From Streptomyces sp. SID13726 (GTDB taxonomy: Bacteria; Actinomycetota; Actinomycetes; Streptomycetales; Streptomycetaceae), in contig NZ_JAAGLY010000009.1 in NCBI RefSeq assembly GCF_010548375.1, positions 278,794 to 342,793 on the forward strand: 64,000 nucleotides of DNA. Direction: 5' to 3'. The position numbers and the translations under genes were made by a program. Position 1 is the first letter of the stretch. Each line of letters starts with the position of its first letter. Positions 57,276-64,000 of the stretch are shown in pieces. Under the pieces are notes generated by a model. The model did not search any database and was not told where the DNA came from. It saw only the letters and a program-made list of their open reading frames with translations.

Positions 57276-60200
57276 ATGACCGACACCGGCCAGGTCCCGG
57301 GCGAGGGACTGCCGGAGAACGCAGGCATGGTGGAACAGCCGGGCGTCCCCGCGCCGGGTGCGTACACCTACCTCTCCGAGACCACCGCCGAGGACGAAGA
57401 CCTGTTGCTGCTGCCGGGCGCCCAGAGCCCCTGGGGCAACGAGGTCGCCCCGCCCGCACCGGAGCCGGTCGTCGACGCCGTCCACGAGCCCGGCCCGCAC
57501 GAGATGTCCGGGCGCGACAGCGGCGCGCACGACCTCAGCGCGGTCCGCACGGCCCGGGCCCCGTCGACGCCGATCCCGCCCATCACGCCCCGTCGGCCCC
57601 TGCACCTCGGCCCGCCGATCCCCGACGCCTCCGCGAGCCCGGTCCGCTCCCTCGCCGACCGCGGCCCCGCGGGCGCGCCGGTACGCCAGCCCGCCGTGGC
57701 CGCGCCGGGCACCGAGTACTTCGACGCCCCCCAGCCGCAGGGCGCGGTCCCGTGGGGCGCGCCCTCCCAGGCCGCCGTCCAGACGCCGGTGAGCACGGTG
57801 GCCCAGGCTGCCGAAACGGTTGTTCCGGCCCCGGAGCCGGTGGGCGCCGCGCAGGCCGCGGTGGCCCGGCTGGCGTCCGAGGCCGGCGCCGCGGGGTACG
57901 AGGTGCCGACGGAGGCGCCGGTGGCCGCCGAGGGGGCCTACGCCCCGGAGCCCGCCGAGGTGCCCGCTCCTGGAACCGGGCAGGTTCTGGAGGACGGGGG
58001 CGACTCGGGGGACGGGTCTGTGCCTGTCGCCGCCGTGGATCCGGCTGCCGAGCAGGGGTCGGTCGAGGGAGCCGACCTGGGCGCGGGGCAGGTGCCGGGG
58101 GACGGGTCCGTGCCGGACGCTGCCTTGGGTGAGGTGCCGGGGGAGGGCGTCGCGCTCGACGCGGCACAGGTCGTGGCGGACGCGGCACAGGTCGTGGCGG
58201 AGGACGCCGCCGAGGCCGCCGAAGCCGTGCCGGTGACCGAGGACGTACAGGCTGGAGACGTGGCCGAGGCCGCTCCCGCTGCGGAGGAGCCCCTGCCGGA
58301 GGCCGTGGCTGTCGAGGGGACGCCCGCTCCCGAGGCCGCTGTTCCGGATGCCGTTGCTCCCGAGGTCGTGGAGCCGGTCGCCGAGGCTGTCGTGCCAGAG
58401 GTGGAGATCGCCGGAGCCGAGTCGCCCACGGACGGCCAGGTCGCTGATGCCGAGGAGGCCCCGCAGGCCGCCGACGTGCCGGAAACGGTCGTTGTCGAGG
58501 ACGCGGGCCTGTCTGCGGAGACGGACGCCGCTCAGGTGCTGGCCGCTGCTGAGGAACCCGTCGCCGCCGAGGAGACGGACGCGCTGCCCGAGTCCGAGGG
58601 CGCCGTCGCCACTCCGGAAGCCGCACCGCCGACCGAGGAAGCCGCGCCCCTCGCTGCGGAACTCGCCGGTCCGGAAGCCGCGCTCCCCGGTGAGATGCCC
58701 GTCGCCGAGTCCGCCCCGGATGCCCCCGAAGCCGTAGCCCTCCCGGAGGCGGTGGAGCCCGAGCAGGCCCCGCAGCCCACGGAGGTCCCCGCCGAGGACG
58801 CCGTCGCCGCCCCGCTTCCCGAGCCGCAGGCCGAGCAGCCGGTACCGGCCCCGGAGCAGGCCCAGGAGTCCGCCCCGGACACCCTGCCCGTAGCGGGCCC
58901 GCAGGACCCCCACCTCCTCCCGGCCCCGGACTCCGCCGAGCCCGTCGCCGCGGAGCCGGCCGCCGTCGACGTACAGCCGATGGACCCGGCCCCCGAAGCG
59001 CAGCCCCTGTCGGCCCCCACCGCACCGGAGGACGTCACGGCCATCCCGGACCAGGCGCCGCAGGGCCCGCAGCCGCTGCCCGCCGAACTTCCCGACGCCC
59101 AGCCGCAGTTCGCCGACGCCGCAGCCGCCGAGGTGCCCGTGGTGCTGCCCGCCGGGGTGCCCACCGAGCCTCAACCGGGCCAGCCGCTCGGCGAGTTCGT
59201 GCCCGTGGACGGTCAGGTGCCGACCACCCCGCACCTCGCGCCGACCCCGCCGCACCCCTTGCGGCTGCCCGTGGACGACGGACAGCAGCCGGTGGTCCCG
59301 GCCCCCCGCGAGGCCGACGCCGACGCCGAACTCGTACAGCAGGCCGACGACTTGGACACCAGAGCGGCCGATCAGGAAGACCAGGACGTCCAGCAGGTCC
59401 AGGGAGACCAGCACGTCCAGCAGGTCCAGGAAGAAGTGAGCACGGCCCCCGTGGAAGAAGCACGCCAGTCCACGGGTCCCGCCGCGCCCGCCTACGACGA
59501 CGCCGAGCGCGAGGCCGTTCTCAAGGTCATGCGGGAGCGCCGGGACATCCGCAACGGCTTCCGCAGCGACCCGATCCCGCACGAGGTGCTGCTCCGGGTG
59601 CTGGAGGCCGCGCACACCGCGCCCTCCGTGGGCCACTCGCAGCCCTGGGACTTCGTCGTCATCCGCTCCGCCGAGACCCGCGGCGCGATGCACGAACTCG
59701 CCCAGCGCCAGCGCGACGCGTACGCCAAGTCGCTGCCCAAGGGCCGGGCCAAGCAGTTCAAGGAACTGAAGATCGAGGCCATCCTCGACACCCCGGTGAA
59801 CATCGTCGTCACCGCCGATCCCACGCGCGGCGGCCGCCACACCCTCGGCCGGCACACCCAGCCGCAGATGGCCCCGTACTCCGCCGCGCTCGCCGTCGAG
59901 AACCTCTGGCTCGCCGCCCGCGCCGAAGGCCTGGGCGTCGGCTGGGTCAGCTTCTTCGACGAGCGCGAGATGGTCCGCGCGCTGGGGCTGCCCGAGCACC
60001 TCGAAGTCATCGCCTACCTGTGCGTCGGGTACGTCGACGAGTTCCCGGACGAGCCCGAGCTGATGCAGGCCGGCTGGTCCAAGCGGCGCCCGCTGTCGTG
60101 GGTCGTGCACGAGGAGACGTACGGCCGTCGCGCCCTGCCCGGCGAGGAGCCGCACGACCTGCTCGGCGAGACCGTCGCGCAGATCCGCCCGCTGGACGCC

Positions 60201-61208
60201 AAGGCGCTCGGCGAGGCCTGGGAGCGGCAGAAGCGGATGACGAAGCCGCCGGGTTCGCTCGGCATGCTGGAGATCATCTCCGCCCAGCTGTCCGGGCTTT
60301 CGCGGCAGTGCCCGCCGCCGATCCCGGAGCCCGCGGCCGTCGCGATCTTCGCCGGCGACCACGGTGTGCACGCCCAGGGCGTCACCCCCTGGCCGCAGGA
60401 GGTGACGGCCCAGATGGTCGCCAACTTCCTCGGCGGCGGCGCAGTTTGCAACGCCTTCGCCGGTCAGGTGGGCGCCGAGGTGTGCGTGGTGGACGTCGGC
60501 GTCGCGGCCGAACTCCCGGCCACGCCCGGGCTGTTGCCCCGCAAGATCCGGGCCGGCACGTCGGACATGACCACCGGTCCCGCGATGAGCCGCGAGGAGG
60601 CCAAGCAGGCCATCGAGGTGGGCATCGAGACGGCCCGCGACCTCGTCGCCGCCGGCAACAAGGCCCTCCTCACAGGTGAGATGGGCATCGCGAACACCAC
60701 AGCGTCCGCCGCTCTGATCTCGGTCTTCACGGGCACCGACCCCGCCGAGGTCACCGGTCGCGGCACCGGCATCAACGACGAGACCCTCGCCCGCAAGACC
60801 GAGGTCGTCCGCCGCGCGATCGAGCTCCACAGCCCGGACCCGGCCGATCCCATCGGCGTACTGGCCGCCATCGGTGGCTTCGAACACGCCGCGATGGTGG
60901 GCCTGTTGCTGGGCGGAGCCTCCCTGCGCACCCCGGTCATCCTGGACGGCGTCAGCGCCGGTGCCGCCGCCCTGGTCGCCCGTGCCATCGCCCCCGAGGT
61001 CCTCGCGGCCTGCATCGCGGGCCACCGCAGCGCGGAACCCGGCCACGTGGCCGCCCTCAACAAACTCGGCCTGCGCCCCCTGGTCGACCTCGACCTCCGC
61101 CTGGGCGAGGGCACGGGCGCACTGCTGGCCCTTCCCCTGGTCCAGAGCACGGCCCGGGCGATGCACGAGGTGGCGACCTTCGACTCCGCAGGGGTCACCG
61201 AGAAGTAG
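57276..61208 (+). CDS. cobT: BluB-CobT fusion: DMB synthase plus NaMN:DMB phosphoribosyltransferase, long acidic N terminus
   Basis: A 1310-residue protein. Residues 1 to ~735 are low-complexity, Ala/Glu/Pro/Val-rich and acidic. A BluB flavin-destructase domain (~740-955, RRDIRNGFRSDPIP, GLGVGWVSFFDE) makes 5,6-dimethylbenzimidazole from FMN. CobT follows (~965-1310: MTKPPGSLGMLE, FAGDHGVHAQGVTPWP, MGIANTTASAAL, GTGINDE), activating DMB for the lower ligand of B12. Fusing the two channels DMB. ATG 57276 follows GCGAGGGGTACGC. Confidence 0.92.
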   Translation: MTDTGQVPGEGLPENAGMVEQPGVPAPGAYTYLSETTAEDEDLLLLPGAQSPWGNEVAPPAPEPVVDAVHEPGPHEMSGRDSGAHDLSAVRTARAPSTPIPPITPRRPLHLGPPIPDASASPVRSLADRGPAGAPVRQPAVAAPGTEYFDAPQPQGAVPWGAPSQAAVQTPVSTVAQAAETVVPAPEPVGAAQAAVARLASEAGAAGYEVPTEAPVAAEGAYAPEPAEVPAPGTGQVLEDGGDSGDGSVPVAAVDPAAEQGSVEGADLGAGQVPGDGSVPDAALGEVPGEGVALDAAQVVADAAQVVAEDAAEAAEAVPVTEDVQAGDVAEAAPAAEEPLPEAVAVEGTPAPEAAVPDAVAPEVVEPVAEAVVPEVEIAGAESPTDGQVADAEEAPQAADVPETVVVEDAGLSAETDAAQVLAAAEEPVAAEETDALPESEGAVATPEAAPPTEEAAPLAAELAGPEAALPGEMPVAESAPDAPEAVALPEAVEPEQAPQPTEVPAEDAVAAPLPEPQAEQPVPAPEQAQESAPDTLPVAGPQDPHLLPAPDSAEPVAAEPAAVDVQPMDPAPEAQPLSAPTAPEDVTAIPDQAPQGPQPLPAELPDAQPQFADAAAAEVPVVLPAGVPTEPQPGQPLGEFVPVDGQVPTTPHLAPTPPHPLRLPVDDGQQPVVPAPREADADAELVQQADDLDTRAADQEDQDVQQVQGDQHVQQVQEEVSTAPVEEARQSTGPAAPAYDDAEREAVLKVMRERRDIRNGFRSDPIPHEVLLRVLEAAHTAPSVGHSQPWDFVVIRSAETRGAMHELAQRQRDAYAKSLPKGRAKQFKELKIEAILDTPVNIVVTADPTRGGRHTLGRHTQPQMAPYSAALAVENLWLAARAEGLGVGWVSFFDEREMVRALGLPEHLEVIAYLCVGYVDEFPDEPELMQAGWSKRRPLSWVVHEETYGRRALPGEEPHDLLGETVAQIRPLDAKALGEAWERQKRMTKPPGSLGMLEIISAQLSGLSRQCPPPIPEPAAVAIFAGDHGVHAQGVTPWPQEVTAQMVANFLGGGAVCNAFAGQVGAEVCVVDVGVAAELPATPGLLPRKIRAGTSDMTTGPAMSREEAKQAIEVGIETARDLVAAGNKALLTGEMGIANTTASAALISVFTGTDPAEVTGRGTGINDETLARKTEVVRRAIELHSPDPADPIGVLAAIGGFEHAAMVGLLLGGASLRTPVILDGVSAGAAALVARAIAPEVLAACIAGHRSAEPGHVAALNKLGLRPLVDLDLRLGEGTGALLALPLVQSTARAMHEVATFDSAGVTEK

Positions 61209-61215
61209 CCGCGAG

Positions 61216-61250
61216 GAGGGGGCTCGGGGACGCCGTCCCCGAGCCCCCTC
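61216..61250 (+). terminator. Strong terminator after cobT
   Basis: GAGGGGGCTCGGGGAC (61216-61231), loop GCC, GTCCCCGAGCCCCCTC (61235-61250): a perfect 16-bp stem, the longest in the window, 8 bp after the stop. The rest of the gap to 61384 holds no other feature. Confidence 0.9.
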
Positions 61251-61384
61251 GCCTGTGTCGCCGTGTCCCTCTCCCGCCCGGGCGACGAAGCCCAGCCACC
61301 GGACACCCGCGCCGTCCTCCCCGCCCACCCCGTAAAATTCGCACGTCAGGGCCACTGCACTGCCGTAAAGAGGAGCCGCCCCTC

Positions 61385-62617
61385 ATGGCCGAGAACCCCG
61401 CCTACCCCGTAGGCCTCCGCCTCACCGGCCGCAAGGTCGTCGTCCTCGGCGGCGGCCAGGTGGCCCAGCGCCGCCTCCCGGCCCTCATCGCGGCGGGCGC
61501 GGAGATCCTTCTCGTCTCCCCGGAGGTCACCCCCTCCGTCGAGGCGATGGCGGACGCGGGCGAGATCAGCTGGCAGCGGCGGCCGTACGAGGAGGGCGAC
61601 CTCGAAGGCGCCTGGTACGCGCTGATCGCCACCGGTGACACGCAGGCGAACACCCTGGCCTCCGCCGAGGCCGAGCGACACCGCGTCTGGTGCGTCCGCT
61701 CCGACGACGCCGACGCGGCCACCGCCTGGACCCCGGCGACGGGCCACAGCGAGGGCGTCACCGTCGCCGTGCTCACCACGGACGCCAAGGGCCGCGACCC
61801 CCGCCACACCGCCGCCATCCGCGACGCGGTCGTCGAGGGCCTGCGCGACGGCACCCTGGTCGCCCCCCACCACCGCACCCGCACCCCCGGCGTCGCGCTT
61901 GTCGGCGGCGGCCCCGGCGACCCGGACCTGATCACCGTCCGCGGCCGCCGCCTCCTCGCCGAGGCCGACGTGGTCATCGCCGACCGCCTCGGCCCCCGCG
62001 ACCTCCTCGCCGAACTCCCGCCGCACGTCGAGGTGATCGACGCGGCGAAGATCCCCTACGGCCGCTACATGGCCCAGGAGGCCATCAACAACGCCCTGAT
62101 CGAGCACGCGAAGCAGGGCAAGTCGGTCGTACGGCTGAAGGGCGGGGACCCCTTCGTCTACGGCCGCGGCATGGAGGAGGTACAGGCGCTGGCCGACGTC
62201 GGCATCCCCTGCACCGTCGTCCCCGGCATCTCCAGCTCCATCTCGGTCCCGGGCGCGGCCGGCATCCCGGTCACCCACCGCGGGGTCGCCCATGAGTTCA
62301 CCGTGGTCAGCGGGCATGTGGCCCCCGACGACGAGCGCTCCCTGGTCGACTGGCCCTCGCTCGCCAAGCTCACCGGCACGCTGGTGATCCTGATGGGCGT
62401 CGACAAGATCGGCCGGATCGCCGAGACGCTCGTCGCGCACGGCAAGTCCCCCGACCTGCCCGTCGCGCTGGTCCAGGAGGGCACCACCGCCGCCCAGCGC
62501 CGGGTCGACGCGACCCTGGCGACGGTCGCCGACGTGGTCCGCGCCGAGGGCGTGAAGCCCCCCGCGGTCATCGTCATCGGCGAGGTCGTCGCCGTAGGCC
62601 CGAAGACATTGGCGTAA
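61385..62617 (+). CDS. cobA: Uroporphyrinogen-III C-methyltransferase with siroheme-synthase N domain
   Basis: A 410-residue CysG-like protein. The N-terminal ~160 residues form a precorrin-2 dehydrogenase Rossmann domain (KVVVLGGGQVAQRRLPALIA), and the C-terminal ~250 the SUMT domain (VALVGGGPGDPDLITVRGRR, VVRLKGGDPFVYGRGMEE, VVPGISSSISVPGAAGIPVTHRG). It makes precorrin-2 and may also act in siroheme synthesis; iron chelatase residues between the two are not clear. ATG 61385 after AAAGAGGAGCCGCCCC. Cobalamin gene beside cobT. Confidence 0.93.
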   Translation: MAENPAYPVGLRLTGRKVVVLGGGQVAQRRLPALIAAGAEILLVSPEVTPSVEAMADAGEISWQRRPYEEGDLEGAWYALIATGDTQANTLASAEAERHRVWCVRSDDADAATAWTPATGHSEGVTVAVLTTDAKGRDPRHTAAIRDAVVEGLRDGTLVAPHHRTRTPGVALVGGGPGDPDLITVRGRRLLAEADVVIADRLGPRDLLAELPPHVEVIDAAKIPYGRYMAQEAINNALIEHAKQGKSVVRLKGGDPFVYGRGMEEVQALADVGIPCTVVPGISSSISVPGAAGIPVTHRGVAHEFTVVSGHVAPDDERSLVDWPSLAKLTGTLVILMGVDKIGRIAETLVAHGKSPDLPVALVQEGTTAAQRRVDATLATVADVVRAEGVKPPAVIVIGEVVAVGPKTLA

Positions 62618-62680
62618 CCCGGGGTAACACACCCCTCCCAAGCCGTTGGCACCACACCCAGGACAAGGCAGTATCACCCT

Positions 62681-63499
62681 GTGGCCGATCTCATCACCGT
62701 CGATGACCCCGACGACCCGCGCCTGCACGACTACACGGGCCTGACCGACGTCGAACTGCGCCGCAAACGCGAACCCGCCGAGGGCCTGTTCATCGCCGAG
62801 GGCGAGAAAGTCATCCGGCGGGCCAAGGACGCGGGCTACGAGATGCGCTCCATGCTGCTGTCCGCCAAGTGGGTCGACGTCATGCGCGACGTCATCGACG
62901 AACTCCCCGCCCCGGTGTACGCCGTCAGCCCGGAACTCGCCGAACAGGTCACCGGCTACCACGTGCACCGCGGCGCCCTCGCCTCCATGCAGCGCAAACC
63001 GCTGCCCACGGCGGCCGAGCTGCTCCAGACCGCCCGCCGGGTCGTGGTCATGGAATCCGTGAACGACCACACCAACATCGGCGCGATCTTCCGCTCTGCG
63101 GCGGCCCTGGGCATGGACGCGGTCCTGCTGTCACCGGACTGCGCCGACCCGCTGTACCGCCGTAGCGTCAAGGTCTCGATGGGCGCGGTCTTCTCGGTGC
63201 CCTACGCCCGTCTCGACACCTGGCCCAAGGGCCTGGAGTCGGTCCGCGAGGCCGGCTTCACCCTCCTCGCCCTCACCCCCGACGCCAAGGCCAAGACCCT
63301 CGACGAGGCCGCCCCGCACAAGATGGACCGGGTCGCCCTGATGCTCGGCGCCGAGGGCGACGGCCTCACCACCCAGGCCTTGGTCGCCGCCGACGAATGG
63401 GTCCGCATCCCGATGGCCCACGGCGTCGACTCCCTGAACGTGGGCGCGGCGGCCGCGGTCGCCTTCTACGCGGTGGCGACGGGGCGACCGCAGGGCTGA
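62681..63499 (+). CDS. TrmH/SpoU-family RNA 2'-O-methyltransferase
   Basis: A 272-residue SPOUT methylase. N-terminal RNA-binding domain (RKREPAEGLFIAEGEKVIRRA), catalytic motifs: SVNDHTNIGAIFRSAAALGM (1), LMLGAEGDGLT (2), MAHGVDSLNVGAAAAVAFYA (3). It is the second such enzyme in the window, only distantly similar to that at 9898. GTG 62681 follows AGGACAAGGCA. RNA target unknown. Confidence 0.9.
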   Translation: MADLITVDDPDDPRLHDYTGLTDVELRRKREPAEGLFIAEGEKVIRRAKDAGYEMRSMLLSAKWVDVMRDVIDELPAPVYAVSPELAEQVTGYHVHRGALASMQRKPLPTAAELLQTARRVVVMESVNDHTNIGAIFRSAAALGMDAVLLSPDCADPLYRRSVKVSMGAVFSVPYARLDTWPKGLESVREAGFTLLALTPDAKAKTLDEAAPHKMDRVALMLGAEGDGLTTQALVAADEWVRIPMAHGVDSLNVGAAAAVAFYAVATGRPQG

Positions 63500-63520
63500 A
63501 CCCGGGGCGGGCCGTATGAG

Positions 63521-63606
63521 GGCGAGACCTTGGTCGACCCGCCAGGGGGAGACCTTGGCCGGGCCCGTAAGAGGGAGACCGGGGCCGGGCCCGTAGGTGG
63601 GAGGCC
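63521..63606. repeat. 26-bp imperfect tandem repeats
   Basis: GGGAGACC occurs at 63547 and 63573, with a diverged unit near 63521 (GGCGAGACC) and a partial one at 63599, at a 26-bp period. Units 2 and 3 share GGCCGGGCCCGTA. The array fills the convergent gap after the methylase gene. Confidence 0.6.
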
Positions 63607-64000
63607 TCAGTCGGTGCCGTCGCCCGCCGACCGCTGCCGCGGCGCGTGGTCCGACGGCGTGTGCACCTGCCCGTGCCGCTGATCCCGTACGACGCCGCTG
63701 TCGCCGCCGAGTCCGCGCGACGGTCCCTCGCAGCCCTGGGCCGCGGCGATGCCGAGCGCCACCAGCAGGGTCACCACGACGAAGACGAACAGCCGCTGCC
63801 GGAGCAGCCGCGGATTCGCGGGACGGCGTCCGGTGCCGGTGTTCCTGGGGGCGGGGCGGCCGGTACCGCTGCGGGGCGCGGGTCGGCTGCCGCTGCCGGA
63901 ACGGGTCGTGTTGCGGGTGCCCGGCGCGGAGCGGGGGCCGCCGGAACGGGGCGGGGGAGCACCGGTCCCGCGCGCGGGACCGCCGCCGGTGCGGGAGGGG
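63607..64000 (-). CDS. Membrane protein, 5' end outside window
   Basis: The reverse frame is open from the window edge (64000) to TGA at 63609-63607, at least 130 codons. It reads as a Gly/Pro/Arg/Thr/Ser-rich N part (RSGTGRPAPRNTGTG), RRPANPRLLRQRL, one TM (FVFVVVTLLVALGIAAA), then a hydrophilic end QGCEGPSRGLGGDSG with VHTPSDHAPRQRS. The codon pattern (G/C at third positions) and TM support coding. No start codon appears in the visible part before the TM, so it is partial. Function unknown. Confidence 0.65.
   Translation of the reverse strand, partial: PSRTGGGPARGTGAPPPRSGGPRSAPGTRNTTRSGSGSRPAPRSGTGRPAPRNTGTGRRPANPRLLRQRLFVFVVVTLLVALGIAAAQGCEGPSRGLGGDSGVVRDQRHGQVHTPSDHAPRQRSAGDGTD

Noticed and set aside
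57252..61355. 1367-codon minus-strand ORF opposite cobT
   Set aside because: Shadow of the low-complexity and catalytic parts; no start signal or family match.

Overview
The window looks like a core-chromosome segment of a Streptomyces or a close relative. GC is very high, codons end almost always in G/C, GTG starts are frequent, start codons overlap the preceding stop (ATGA, GTGA), and several genes appear leaderless. From memory, the order infC-rpmI-rplT, rRNA methylase, histidine kinase, pheST, then argCJBDR, argH, glpQ-like, metNIQ and cobT resembles one core region of S. coelicolor; that comparison is recall, not a search. No tRNA, rRNA, CRISPR array, prophage, integrase or insertion sequence was seen.

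1-8.0 kb: a PLP fold-III enzyme; a very long Gly/Pro-rich membrane protein overlapping a mycosin-type subtilase (possible type VII secretion link, with no ESX genes nearby); a beta-lactamase-fold serine hydrolase; SseB-like and DUF1844 proteins. 8.0-15.7 kb: translation genes. infC appears to start at ATC behind a structured leader and a terminator-like hairpin. rpmI, rplT, a SpoU-type rRNA methylase, a soluble PAS histidine kinase and pheST follow. 15.8-32.1 kb: regulators and metabolism (SpoIIE-type phosphatase, NsdA-like TPR regulator, Nudix, 3-hydroxyacyl-CoA dehydrogenase, glycosidase-like proteins, MocR regulator diverging from an EamA exporter, GH51 arabinofuranosidase, YfhO protein).

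32.1-43.7 kb: arginine biosynthesis. argCJBD are translationally coupled and followed by argR. argH lies 5 kb away. Both argC and argH promoters carry the same three-fold, 10-bp-phased TGCA operator, so the ArgR encoded between them probably represses both. Between them sit an extracytoplasmic flavin electron-transfer module (ferric-reductase-like protein, double FMN-binding protein, ApbE), an L,D-transpeptidase-like protein and a secreted protein with an internal duplication.

43.8-51.9 kb: aldo/keto reductase, TetR-MFS pair with a perfect operator, PlsC, a Tat-exported glycerophosphodiesterase with a PHO-box-like array, a small sigma factor, membrane proteins and a HAD hydrolase. 51.9-64 kb: metNIQ methionine importer preceded by a Met/Cys-rich leader peptide that is not among conventional gene calls and suggests attenuation, then cobalamin genes (CbiE-CbiT fusion, BluB-CobT fusion with a ~735-residue acidic tail, siroheme/uroporphyrinogen methylase), an RNA methylase and a membrane protein cut by the window edge.

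Five copies of a GGGGCGCGGGGAA hairpin repeat sit at gene 3' ends across the window and probably serve as terminators.
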